Below are positions 8,901 to 18,399 of a stretch of DNA of 24,458 nt, piece after piece. The first letter of the stretch is position 1, and each line of letters opens with the position of its first letter. The DNA comes from Smittium culicis (lineage: Eukaryota > Kickxellomycota > Harpellomycetes > Harpellales > Legeriomycetaceae), in assembly GCA_001970855.1 (NCBI GenBank), contig LSSN01004300.1, positions 1-24,458 on the forward strand. Reading direction: 5' to 3'. Both the position numbers and the translations under genes were made by a program. The notes beneath the pieces were generated by a model. It saw only the letters and a program-made list of their open reading frames with translations. It searched no databases and was not told where the DNA came from.

Positions 8901-9902
8901 AGAGTCACCACTACCAAAAGCGGGTATAGTGTTAGAGTTAGACAAATCTATTATAGAGCCGAGACAGTCGTAAGCGCGTTTGGCATAAACGAATCTAAAG
9001 TCATCGCCCATCATGACTAATATTTGGCCATGAGATGGATAAAGAGGAACTTGGGAGATGGCGAAATTGTTAAGAAGTTTGATTAGATGTTTTGGATTGC
9101 AGGCTAGTTGGCGGTCGAAATCGAAAGAACGGGCAGGGTATCCATAATGGATTGACAGGTAATGAGAGAATATTGAGGAGGAGTTGAATAGGGAATTCCA
9201 ATTAAATTGATATCCTCCAGAGGCTTTTAAAATTTGCTCTTTTCTAAAAGACATTCTACCAAGAAGAAGTTTATTTATACCATTAGCTTGTAGTAATAGT
9301 GGAGTAGTTTGACGGTGGCCAAAGTTATCTATATGCCAGCCAACTCGAGAAGTGAGATTAAAGCTGGAGGATAAGTAGCGTCTTCCGACATCCATATTTG
9401 TGAATTGTGAGTATAAAGTAGATAAGAACTCGTCAGGACTAGAGTACTCTAGGCCAGCAAACTCGAACTGGCCATTGTTGATAACGGAGGTTAAAAGCTG
9501 TAGCCAAGTGATTTTAGCGAGTTTGGGATCAGAGAGAATGTTGTTTGGGAGATGACCTTCAAAGCTGAGCCACATTTCGATGTAAGGGGAGTCACCCCAA
9601 GTCATCCTTCTTTTGGGATTTTTATAAAGCTCAATGACAGAATTGCGCATAGCATCTCTGACGTATTGTTGGTAATATTCTTCGAAAGTTAGATTCCAGC
9701 CTAAATCATTGTGGGTATGCGGGAGAATATGAAGAACTAATTTTTTAGGGGTTTTCCAGATCTTCTTTTGGTCAGAGCTAAAAGGGAGATCAATAGTTCC
9801 AAGTTGAGGGGCCCAAGGTGGGATCCCAAAAAGCTTTGGGATGATTAGGTAGAGTAAGAAAAGAAAAAATAGGTAAGATAGCTGTTTTAAATACAGCATC
9901 AT
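5985..9902 (-). CDS. GH38 class II alpha-mannosidase with a membrane-spanning insert
   Basis: 1305 residues, one uninterrupted frame, starting at tandem ATGs with no earlier in-frame ATG before an upstream stop, ending TGA. Residues 8-22 are a hydrophobic anchor, as in type II Golgi mannosidases. Glycoside hydrolase 38 motifs appear in order. HTHNDLGW (62-69) carries zinc ligands His64 and Asp66; the family usually has Pro where this has Leu67. GWHIDNFGH (188-196) carries the nucleophile Asp192. MGDDFRF (298-304) matches the family GDDF motif. YWTGIYSTRP (382-391) opens the helical middle domain. HHDAITGT (464-471) carries zinc ligand His465. C-terminal HRSFLQNDLRGL (1072-1083) matches the family 'DRRxxQDDxRGL'. 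The enzyme trims alpha-mannose from N-glycans in the Golgi or vacuole lumen. Odd: residues about 721-923 with four hydrophobic segments interrupt the 'SGAYLF..PNG' loop. Without them the length (about 1100) fits the family. Confidence 0.9.
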   Translation of the reverse strand: MMLYLKQLSYLFFLFLLYLIIPKLFGIPPWAPQLGTIDLPFSSDQKKIWKTPKKLVLHILPHTHNDLGWNLTFEEYYQQYVRDAMRNSVIELYKNPKRRMTWGDSPYIEMWLSFEGHLPNNILSDPKLAKITWLQLLTSVINNGQFEFAGLEYSSPDEFLSTLYSQFTNMDVGRRYLSSSFNLTSRVGWHIDNFGHRQTTPLLLQANGINKLLLGRMSFRKEQILKASGGYQFNWNSLFNSSSIFSHYLSIHYGYPARSFDFDRQLACNPKHLIKLLNNFAISQVPLYPSHGQILVMMGDDFRFVYAKRAYDCLGSIIDLSNSNTIPAFGSGDSQISIRYSTVSEYMASVTEYFEKNPDLRSKLPDVNGDLGQYNDIPLENYWTGIYSTRPFLKFYIRKAERLLRQSEASLAFSKLSYILSSHKNSLNMDLIHPNNQSISHSHIFQTLEDRLESSRKQLSITLHHDAITGTCTPGTYQDYISRLEDSINTSTSVLINSTNLIITKDLPENSVSFIQQVHEADSFDDEIEGKKGESNGSFYIDSSLCNDSDCKMISLMALNYADISKASKLISLKLHTNKIEVIDSTTNKSVPLQVEYLLDELYHPKPIQNLKNDFNKPQNNGIYNFLFVAENIPPLSYKKYYLKHSTTAKTQNVEIKPVDIYNSEASLYLSSNSSFNNISISIDHFNLGQIILNTFDHKVAYEQRYYLVSKFRGSGAYLFHSNIQMYIMIFFYIIASLVSGMILHSYTSNTSFFKYAFGYYINQNSMYVDSSLMSPNVHLQKHSIYTQYDKKNLNSRLSKLSHFIKPIFWFAFVLLIGGLLGIVICLVILQLIPDDLISSWSNNQSIASLIIPFLAFGYYIRKFSTKYPLILLSKNLCLKRSLNFVPKNSNSITSVNRFLTLIVYGFAIGIFFALFCYPEYHSRAIIPNGFIAKIAIGNLLSSLTIFYNDSKTTIQMISIPSDSQNNPVVKIVTTLTCGKNMESLVRLTYKDRDSNSISRAINSITPNILKPKINFHIDDTPSQLQYQPWTSIPGNYHSLLHKISTSNLGVQVKQAMGATCIAKDSFEFIAHRSFLQNDLRGLWGTLTDYTRVSISHYLEFTPNNKQKTSRYYNADQPTHLIAFYNNNTDSNISDEYLSLKQLGLSNINNKRSYISNLNLNSPFKTPSHINIIGFICESTPLPSKYFDNNGSLQHDLYQGDGLKKYAHLYFRFSSFQHNPTKSPSTSIIDLDLSWILGRNYIIEKIYRVSGDYGFVNDKFISIFGNGDKPTSLLDSQIKRVETESKNISITDGSLELYHLVVSMG
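7134..7742 (-). other. In-frame four-segment membrane insert within the mannosidase
   Basis: Codons 721-923. Hydrophobic segments lie at about residues 726-745, 806-832, 846-861 and 899-917, with a polar loop of about 60 residues between the first two. The preceding SGAYLF (715-720) and following IIPNG (926-930) together make the family motif 'SGAYLFxPxG', so the insert sits exactly in that loop. An even number of crossings would return the C-terminal half to the lumen. GC content resembles the flanking coding sequence rather than the introns. Confidence 0.7.
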
Positions 9903-10174
9903 AGTAATACAAGGGTAGCAGTGAGATTCTGATGATTGAAACTGAGGCTGCGAATCAAAAAGATCGAAACGAGATTGTATGGAAGAAAATAAGTATATAT
10001 GTATTTACCGGTCTAAAGGAAAGTGGCGAAAATGGAGAAAAGGCCGAATAGCTTTATATGTACAGATCGAAATATTTCGCTATGAATAGCATTGATAGAC
10101 TGTACTTCCAAAAAATCTACGCTGGAAATTTTGCACAGTATATTTACTGCTTTGATTAAAATTATACTAACTTG

Positions 10175-10228
10175 CTTATTTTTATAGGAATTAATTATTT
10201 ATTTACTTATTTTTATAGGAATTAATTA
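10175..10228 (+). repeat. Two direct copies of a 23-bp repeat
   Basis: Identical 23-bp copies at 10175-10197 and 10206-10228 (core TTTTTATAGGAATTAATTA), period 31 bp, located about 270-325 bp upstream of the mannosidase start. Looks like a local tandem duplication with an 8-bp spacer. Confidence 0.85.
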
Positions 10229-10354
10229 AATTCGCCTTTTCTGAAATCCAAATTTTCTTACTATAATCCAAAACTCCATAAAATTAAAACATCATTGGCT
10301 TCAAACTACTTTTTTCTTTATTGTTATTCGTGGACAAGTTCATATATATTATTT

Positions 10355-10364
10355 ATTGGCCAAT
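10355..10364. promoter_or_regulatory. Palindromic CCAAT element
   Basis: ATTGGCCAAT, two CCAAT boxes back to back on opposite strands, about 450 bp upstream of the mannosidase ATG. Possible HAP/NF-Y site. Confidence 0.3.
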
Positions 10365-10982
10365 TAATATTCCAGTAAACATTTCTGGGTTTTGACCAAA
10401 AATATTATAAAATATTAAAAAAAACAATAAATTAATTATTTTAAACTACATTTTTAACCTAAATGAAATATAAAAACGGCATTAGAATAATGACTAGAAT
10501 TTATTAATTGTTGTTTAGAGTTAAGTATCTAAGTTATAGTATATGAGCAAATCTAAAGAATAAAATATATTTAGGATATGTGAAAGAGTAAACTAAATTA
10601 ATAAATCTGAATTGAACTCAAGTTTTAATAATAAATACATTAGTAATATTTAAACAGGGATTAACTCTACTCCCTAATCAGTTGAGTTTATTATAGTGAT
10701 ACTTAAATACTAAAAAGGTGATATACATCATTAGTTGGAAATCTAATAGATCCAAATATGGGTAAATTTGGTCTACTTGTATATACATTTTGGAGCAGTG
10801 CGAAAATCAAAAATAAATAAACTAAATTAGTAGTTCATTTTGAAATTTATCACTGATTGATTAAAAATCTTTAATAAGGGGTTGTAAAACAAGAATAAAT
10901 ACTTTTAATTAAGAAAACAAATAGATAAAAGCACTATAAGATGAGAATAGGAGGTGGAAGATGTGTGGGAATGTTTTAGTTA

Positions 10983-12161
10983 TTACAATAGATCGTTTTC
11001 AGAGTCGGTTAATAATTTTTTGGTTTTGAGTAAAAGCGATGTTTTCCAGGAGTCTAGCTGAGTAAGCTGGTCAAATTCAGCAACGTGATTAGTAAAAGAA
11101 TCTGAGTCCTGTTCTGCTACGTCATTTGAAATGTTGATAAGAAGTTTACACTCCCTTGTATTTGAAAATGAAGGGTCCATTTCCTGGTATCTTTCTAAAG
11201 CTTTCGATGCACCAATCTGGTCATTTGCAGCAAAGTAGCAAAGTCCAGCTTTGAAAAAGTAATCTTTAATCGACCATTTTGTCAACTGGTTATCTATACT
11301 TCCTGATGCAACATTCTCGAATATTTGAATAGCTTTGTCAAAGTAGCCTAACTGAGCTGCAAAGGTTGCGACTTTAAGTAAGCAGCTATTAGCCAATCTA
11401 TTAAAAAAAATTTACAAGATTTAGCAGAAACAAATCTATATAAGCTTTATAAATATTAATTGAATCTTGTGGCAATTTTGGAAAAAATTTCGGGTAGGAT
11501 ATCTTCAGTATAATCATTTTTAGAATACTCAAGCGTACAAGAAAAAAAAAACGAGTGGCATTATAATATAAAAGAAAAAAAAAGCGCTTACGCGTTGGAG
11601 TCTTCAGAGGAGTACCATTCAGCAGCTATTTCATAAGAAGCCATAGCCTTTTCAAAATCGAGAAGTTCGGTTTCGTAAGTGTTTGCGATGTCTTTTTGAT
11701 GGCCAGCAGCTGCGTGAAATCTACCTTTTTGAATCAGAATGGCAACTGCTTTTTCTAAAGCAGCTACTGCCGATTCGGGCTTTGTTTTTTTATAGCACTT
11801 GCTAGCAGAGATATAAGCCTGCGAGCTATCGTCGATTTCATTTTCCTTTGTATACATCTCGGCGGCTTTCATGAAGGAATCTCCTGCATCCGCCCCTAAA
11901 AATTAAATAAATATTTGAAATTTTAAAAGCAATAGTTAGCATATAAACTTCAAAGTTGTAAAATTAAACAAATAAACTGTCTCTATGATTTAAAATGGGT
12001 TAATTGATAAATTAGTTACAGGCTTTGGCTATCTTAAATTGGTTTGCAGCTCTTTCATATAGCTCGGCCGCTTCATCGTATTTTCTGGACCCAAACCATC
12101 CCTTCTGCTCTGCTTTCTTATTTGCCTTTTGAAATAAATCCTTAGCTTCAGCTTCTGCCAT
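10983..12161 (-). CDS. SEC17: Alpha-SNAP (Sec17), vesicle fusion adaptor
   Basis: Exons 12161-12020, 11895-11592 and 11397-10983 join in frame to a complete 286-residue protein ending in TAA. Alpha-SNAP binds SNARE bundles and recruits the NSF/Sec18 ATPase to take them apart after membrane fusion. The length matches the family (about 290). The TPR-like helical repeats are recognisable: AAELYERAANQFKIAKAW (exon 1 into 2), ETELLDFEKAMASYE, SNALANSCLLKV across the second junction, and WSIKDYFFKAGLC (190-202). The end, ENDLL, matches yeast Sec17 and keeps the penultimate Leu known to matter for NSF stimulation. N-terminal WFG (around residues 22-24) occupies the membrane-contact loop. Introns are phase 1 (after 12020, Trp48) and phase 2 (after 11592, Ala149). 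The next gene on the same strand starts 1.08 kb downstream. Confidence 0.95.
11398..11591 (-). other. Intron 2 of alpha-SNAP
   Basis: GTAAGC donor at 11591, AATAG acceptor ending at 11398; 194 nt, phase 2. The join restores SNALANSCLLKV, matching family 'SNSSANKCLLKV'. Confidence 0.93.
11896..12019 (-). other. Intron 1 of alpha-SNAP
   Basis: GTAACT donor at 12019, TTTTTAG acceptor ending at 11896; 124 nt, phase 1. The join creates Trp48 in IAKAWADAGDSF, matching family 'AKNWSAAGNAF'. Confidence 0.93.
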
Positions 12162-12204
12162 TTTATTTATTGCCCCGTAAGTTCAGAGTTTCGGTTTTAT
12201 AATT

Positions 12205-12291
12205 CTAAACTGCTAAAATACTCGATTTCTAAACTGATAAAATACTCAATCTCTAAAACTGCAAAAATACTCAATTTCTAAGCTGCTAAAT
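12205..12291 (+). repeat. 24-bp tandem repeat, about 3.5 copies
   Basis: Units at 12205-12228, 12229-12252, 12253-12277 (25 bp) and a partial one at 12278-12291, with consensus beginning CTAAACTGATAAAATACTCA. They lie 44-130 bp upstream of the alpha-SNAP ATG, probably within its leader or core promoter. Confidence 0.85.
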
Positions 12292-12363
12292 TAAGTTGCT
12301 ATTAATTATTATTCCATTTATTTATTTATTTTTTAACCATTTACCTTCAGATATTAATTTAAC

Positions 12364-12532
12364 CCAATCATATCCTCTAAAATCCCTTTAATCAGCCTCA
12401 TTCCTATTGTCCAATAACCTCTCTATCTTAATTATTCACTTCACCCACTAACCCAATAACTACTATTTAATCTTAAATTACTATCATCTATTGGCCACCA
12501 TCAATGCGGTCAGAATTATCATCACTTATTGG
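12364..12532. promoter_or_regulatory. Cluster of five CCAAT boxes upstream of alpha-SNAP
   Basis: CCAAT at 12364-12368, 12411-12415 and 12453-12457; ATTGG at 12490-12494 and 12528-12532. They sit 203-371 bp upstream of the alpha-SNAP ATG (12161). At this base composition one CCAAT per strand-pair is expected about every 700 bp, so five in 169 bp is an excess. Possible HAP/NF-Y-bound promoter. Confidence 0.5.
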
Positions 12533-13661
12533 CCAAATTCTTTTCTATGCTTAAATCTAAAGCTGCATGAAATACAAAATAAAAACGCATTTCAGTCTTT
12601 ATTTATATGATATTTTCTTTTTCGAACGTAGATTCGTAAATGAGGGATCCATTTCAAAATGCAAAGTTTTAAATACTATTATAGCATAAACAAATACCAC
12701 ACTATACTTTTTTTAACAGTTTTTTTAGTATGTTTAAATTTCTAGATTGTTAGGATTACCATCTCTATCTATCTATCTATATTTTATGCTTATCAAATTT
12801 CTTTTTTAGTGATAAAATCTTATAAATAAGGCTGTTGTTTATTCTCTTTAGCTTAAGCCCCAAAATCTTTACTAAAATGAATATCGCTCCAAACCTTTCT
12901 TTAGCTTACTCTAGTGTATTCATGATCTATATATCGAAAGTAATAAATTTATATGTATTATGAATATTGAAATTGAGAAATATCCTGCATCTATGATTGT
13001 TGCACTTTGACCAGAGGATAAATTAGTTTCCGACCTTTATAAACTCTATCAGTATAAAAAAGTAGACAAAATTTCAAAAAAAATAAAATCACGGTTTTAC
13101 TTCATAAACTTCATAAATATACATTCGAGATTCATCACACTCTATGACGGAATATGCAATTTTCATAAACAATCATTCAAACAGGTGAATTAATGTTTTT
13201 TTAAAAAATTTCTTGAAGCTATTGAAATAGCTTTCATTATTTTAGCTCTCTCCCACATGCAAATATTTCAAGTCTTTAGAAAAATTAAAAATTATTCAAA
13301 ATGAAGCAAGATTCCAAATACTTGCTTATAAAACTGTTCACATTGTTTTTGATTTTTACTTTGTTTACATACCATCTTTAACCGTTAACTATTATCCTAA
13401 TAAATTTATTCTATTGTGTCATACTAATCTTTCATTTTATTCGTATATGCAATGAAAAGGTTACTGTTTGATTATGGTTTTGATTATATATTATATACTT
13501 TATTTGCCAATATATATATATATATTTATGCTACACTAGTTTAAAAGCTATAAACTATTATATAGTGTACCCTCATCTTGATTCCAACATACACTAAATT
13601 CCACAAAAATTCCTCTATACTAACTAATTTATCTGCATTACTTCTGACATATTTCATTTAA
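12533..13661. other. AT-rich intergenic region, no gene seen
   Basis: About 1.1 kb with stops in every frame. It contains a short (CTAT)4 microsatellite at 12765-12780 and an (AT) run near 13510-13525, otherwise nothing recognisable. Confidence 0.6.
12765..12780 (+). repeat. (CTAT)4 microsatellite
   Basis: Four perfect CTAT units. Confidence 0.9.
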
Positions 13662-13848
13662 CCCTTTCGTGGGCGGTATGCTATTTTTGACCCACCATAT
13701 ATAGCCAACAGCGTTCAATTAAAATAAATTCATTCAGAGTCAATCAACCTTTGCTTAATTGTTGAATAATAGCAAAAAATAAATAGTATTATAAATCATA
13801 AACGAATAATAAAATTGGCTGTTTTAAAGAGTGTTGGGCGTGAAAGGA
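13662..13848. mobile_element. piggyBac-type MITE candidate (187 bp, TTAA-flanked)
   Basis: The left end is TTAA followed by CCCTTTCGTGGGCGG. The right end is TTGGGCGTGAAAGGA followed by TTAA (TTAA at 13658-13661 and 13849-13852). Read inward from each end, the termini are CCCTTTCGTG and TCCTTTCACG, sharing CCTTTC. A TTAA target duplication and C/T-CCTTT ends are the hallmark of piggyBac-superfamily elements. The left end also folds on itself (GTGGG at 13670-13674 with CCCAC near 13690). The element is visibly GC-richer than its surroundings and far too short to encode a transposase, so it would be non-autonomous. The inverted repeat is short and imperfect, which limits confidence. Confidence 0.5.
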
Positions 13849-13852
13849 TTAA

Positions 13853-14300
13853 TAATAACGCTACCCCTCTCATCCTAAAGCTTTTGAGATCCTATAAAAA
13901 TATTTTCGTGTGTTTCTAGTATTATATTGAATCTTATTTATGACTAGAAATTAGATTCAAATCTATTGACGGTATTATCAATTAAAAACTTGCGTATTGA
14001 AATATATTTTTTATTGCTTAGATTTTTTTAAAAGCGCTTTATAATGATTATATATTTGAAATCTTTATGAATAAAATTTATTTTATACTACTTATTTGCA
14101 TCCAGTTATTTATATTTCAAATTTATATAATACAGCTCATTTTCAAGTGCCCCCGTATATTTTTTAAAAAACCTCTGGACATATAGATATCAGTAATCTT
14201 CAAAATATGATCGAAAAATATCAATGATTTAAATTTTTTTTATAACAGTTCAGTTTTATTGTTTATTTTGGATTCGTCATCATAAGTGACAATATGTTCT
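13853..14300. other. AT-rich intergenic region, no gene seen
   Basis: Spacer between the MITE candidate and the extreme AT block. Stops in all frames and no recognisable element. Confidence 0.55.
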
Positions 14301-15085
14301 AAAATTATAGATACCTGCCTTCTTAAGTTAAATAAATTTATTTATGAGAAAATATATAAACACATCTACTATATTTATCTTTTAAAAAACGAGTTATTTG
14401 ATTAGAATTTGAGCTAGTTATCTATTTATTCGAGTTTTTTCGAATATTTTAGACACCTATTTTTGAATTTTGAATCTTTTAAAATATAAATTTTGTACCT
14501 AGATAACTATAATTATTTCTTGATATCAATATTTTTTGTCTTATATTTTATAACATTTTTCTTATGAAACGCAATATTTTCTCTATATTATTATTCCCAT
14601 ACACTTTATTCATTTATTTTATGATTTAAATAAGCAATCATCCTATTCATTTTTTTTTTTGAGGTAAAGAATACGTGATACATCTATTGAGAATTGGATA
14701 GCAACATTTGATATTATTGGCACCAATTTGTATATCTACACTAAATATGCGGCAATCAAAAATAAATTAATTAATTAGAGTAAAAAAATTGGCTTAGTAA
14801 ATAAAAAATTTTTATTGAAAAAATGATAACTTGTAAATTTTTTTAGTAAATATTAACTGTTAATTAAGATTTTAAAATTTTTGTTTATATTGGTATACAG
14901 AATTTTAAATCGCTTCATAATTTATTCAAAGATATCACGAAATAACTTTTTAAAATGCAGCCATATCAATTTTCAAAAAATTGTGTAAATAATTTACTTT
15001 GATTGTGATATATGTAATTAGATTTATGATATTAAAATAAAAATTTTATAGCTTCATAAAAATAGTAAATAAAAGTAAAAAATAT

Positions 15086-15138
15086 ATAGCAAACGATTTT
15101 GTAAAATTTTACAATAGATGCATTATATTGTTTGCTAT
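15086..15138. repeat. Nested inverted repeat
   Basis: Outer arms ATAGCAAAC (15086-15094) and GTTTGCTAT (15130-15138). Between them lies a perfect 16-bp palindrome, TTGTAAAATTTTACAA (15099-15114). Could form a cruciform or be chance in AT-rich DNA. Confidence 0.5.
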
Positions 15139-17437
15139 TAAAATCCAAATTAAATCTTAATATTCTATATATCTTAATTCTATCGATTAATCAGATATTT
15201 TATAAATTTATACGATTAGGGTTTAATTTAAAAAAAGAATTTCCTTATTTTTTTCTAAATAAAGTAGCGTTGCAATAATAGGCTAAAATTTATACTAAGT
15301 TCTAAAATACTTAGAGTAAAAATAGTTCAAATGTTAATTTCATATGAAAATAAAATACTTTATTCACAATTTTAACCTTATAAATCATTTTAAATATTTT
15401 CGATCAATAATAAATAATATCATAAATTTATAATTAAAGATTAAATTTCCTATATCATATTATAATTGAATAAAATATGTCTATTGTATTAATTTAAAAA
15501 CGTAGATAATATAATATTATATATATTCAGGGTTTAAACAGATTATAGAAGAAATAATCCAGAATTAAAAATATTATTAAATGAATCTACCATATACTGA
15601 TATTATCAAATTTTAGATTTATTCTAATTTTCTCATTATTAATTCATACCTAATAGTTTAATTTAAATTTTAGATTATGGAATTTTTTAATCAGTTCTGA
15701 AATATTAATTTTATTTTTATTTTAATTTTTTTCGTCGTTTTTATTAAATTTTCATCTGTTGTAATAGTAATAAAAAGTTTAATACGGATTAATAATAATT
15801 GGGAAAAAAAATTATTATCATTAAACGCTATTTTATTAAATTTAAGTAAAGTAAGCCCACTTTATTAATTTAATTACAAGTTTTAACTGTTTTTATTTAC
15901 TATATTTTAAAATTTTATTAAATCTCGGAATTTTTATATTTACTATAAATAATTCTTCGAATTTATACTAATATTGATTTCTCTATCTGTTTAATTTTAA
16001 TATTTTCAAATACTATATAAATTACTTTTGATCTTGAATGATGGTTAACACATCTTATTTATAAAGCGATTTTTAGATAATTTTATATTTATTTAATTAT
16101 CATGGTGATTATTCTAGAACTTTAAATAAAATTTCATAATGATGTGTTAAAAATCCTATGTACATTAATAAAACCAGAGATTTTTCGTGTTTAAAAAATA
16201 ATATTAGTCTAATTGCATAAAAAAATTTTTTATAGAATAAAAACTGAGAATATCATTTATCGTATTTTATGAATAACTAAAATTTTGTATATAACATTTT
16301 AATTTAATTCACTATATTAAATAATGGATTATTTATCACCATTTTTTCGCCACTCTACAAAGAAATCAAAATTTAAAAATCTGATTCAATATTTATCATT
16401 TAGTTAAAGTATGACATCCATAATGATTAAATTTCATAAATGATCCGGTAGGTAAAAAATTAAACATTTTTATAATTTAAGTCTTGTTAATTTTAATTCG
16501 CAAAAATTTGATAACATTAATATTAAAGTATTATAAAATAAAAATATTTTATAATTTATATAATTAAAGCTATAATATTACCTAAATTATAAGATATTCT
16601 GAATTATGTCATTGGTTAGACTTTGAGAAGGCAACATAATTTAGAATTATTATAATACAAAAATTATGATTTCATCTTAAAAAAAATTAAGGTATTAAAA
16701 GTTATTTTACATTATATCGAATTTTTATCGAGTTTTAGTAAATAAGGTAAAATGATATGTAATTATATTGATGAAATATTTGTGATTTGTGCTCAGATAT
16801 CACAAGATTCCAGTATTTTTATATAATATTTAACCAAATTTTATTTCAACAACTTTTATTCATCTTAAAATTTGAACAAGGCATTTGTATAATACAATTT
16901 ATGACGATTATTTTTTATATTGAATTCAAAAAGGGGGTAAAAAAATTATATAATTATCATATTTTCATGTATTAAACGTATTATTCACTATATATAGTAA
17001 AATTCTATGAATTTTAAAATCTTAGGAATATATAAGGGTAAAGTATAAAAATTTTTATATAAAACACTCTTATACATCAAAGTACAAATATATTTGAATC
17101 TTTTTGTTATTATAATTATTATGGTTGATGTAATATTATATCATTCATTATTTCTTAAATTCAAATTATAAATATTCATTAATACTCTAAAATTTTATTA
17201 TCAGTAAATCAATATTATAACTATTTAAATAATAATTTAAAATATATAATTTAAGTTTAATTATTTTTGATTATTAAATTTAACTATCAACGGTTTGTTG
17301 TAATATTAATTTCAAAAAATATTTTAAACATGGAATATGAATAATAGCTATAATAATGCACCATTTGCGCTGTTTTATATCATAAAAATAATATTATTTA
17401 TATCTAATTTATTAGAATTTTTGATATAATTGAAATT

Positions 17438-17458
17438 AATCAATAATCAATAATCAAT
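17438..17458 (+). repeat. (AATCAAT)3 short tandem repeat
   Basis: Three perfect 7-bp units. Confidence 0.9.
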
Positions 17459-18399
17459 AATATTGGGAATATTAGTGATATATCCCATTGATCGTTTTAA
17501 TAATCTGCAGAAGTTATAATTGCATATATATATAAAGAATTGATAAGAATCAAATCACTTATTAGTCTATTTTTAAAAAAATCCGAAATTACTAATTATA
17601 TGTTGTAGATATATTAAATAACATAACTTTATAATTTTTATTTATTATTATTATTAAATAAAACTGAATGAATAATAATAAAATTTCAATATTTCCGTAA
17701 GGGTTAATGTTTCGAAAAATTTAATTGTTTATTAGCTGTAAAATTATGCAGAATATATATAACCGAACTTTTTTATAAACATCTTTTGAATAAAATTTTA
17801 ATTTGAGCTATTTAATCACAAATATAGTAGAAATCAGCTATTATAACTAAATTTATTTATATTATAAACACAAAGAAATTATTTAATTCTAGTAGATATT
17901 AAAATTTATTAATTTATTAATTTACAGATTTTAATATTTTAAAATCGACTAACAAACATAATTTAAAATTGTATTATATTATTCAGAAATTCAAAAAATA
18001 CTTAGTTTATATACCTAAAAAGTCTGTTATTATATTTAACGACCATTATTTTAGATTCATAATTATAATTAAATATTAAAAATTGATATTTTTCGCTTAC
18101 AATAAATATTAGATCAAGATCAGCTATTATTCTAATATATCCAATCTGGATACAGAGCCCCTAGTGCATCGTTAAAAGATGAGCTAAAATCCGAATTTAT
18201 TTTATACATTGATAACAATTTTTTAATAATATCCTTTAAATTTAAAAAAATATATAGGTTTTTGATTTATCTATTTAATCTTTACAACTTTAAAAAAATA
18301 ACTTATTTAAATTCGGTTATTATTAAAATTTCAGCTAAACATCAAAAAAAATTTCCCATGTAAATTATTTAGGGATAATCTATAATTAAATGAACTCAA

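Larger units (their letters stand above)
9903..10982. other. Intergenic region upstream of the mannosidase and downstream of alpha-SNAP
   Basis: 1.08 kb, AT-rich, with no coding sequence I can support. It contains a palindromic CCAAT element and a pair of 23-bp direct repeats, listed separately. The stretch next to 9902 is relatively GC-richer and is probably the mannosidase 5' leader. Confidence 0.6.

Noticed and set aside
16787..16975. 62-codon frame on the plus strand
   Set aside because: Phe/Ile/Tyr-rich translation typical of random very AT-rich DNA, inside the gene-free block.
17701..17707. GGGTTAA resembling a piggyBac end
   Set aside because: No partner TTAACCC end was found within the neighbouring kilobases.
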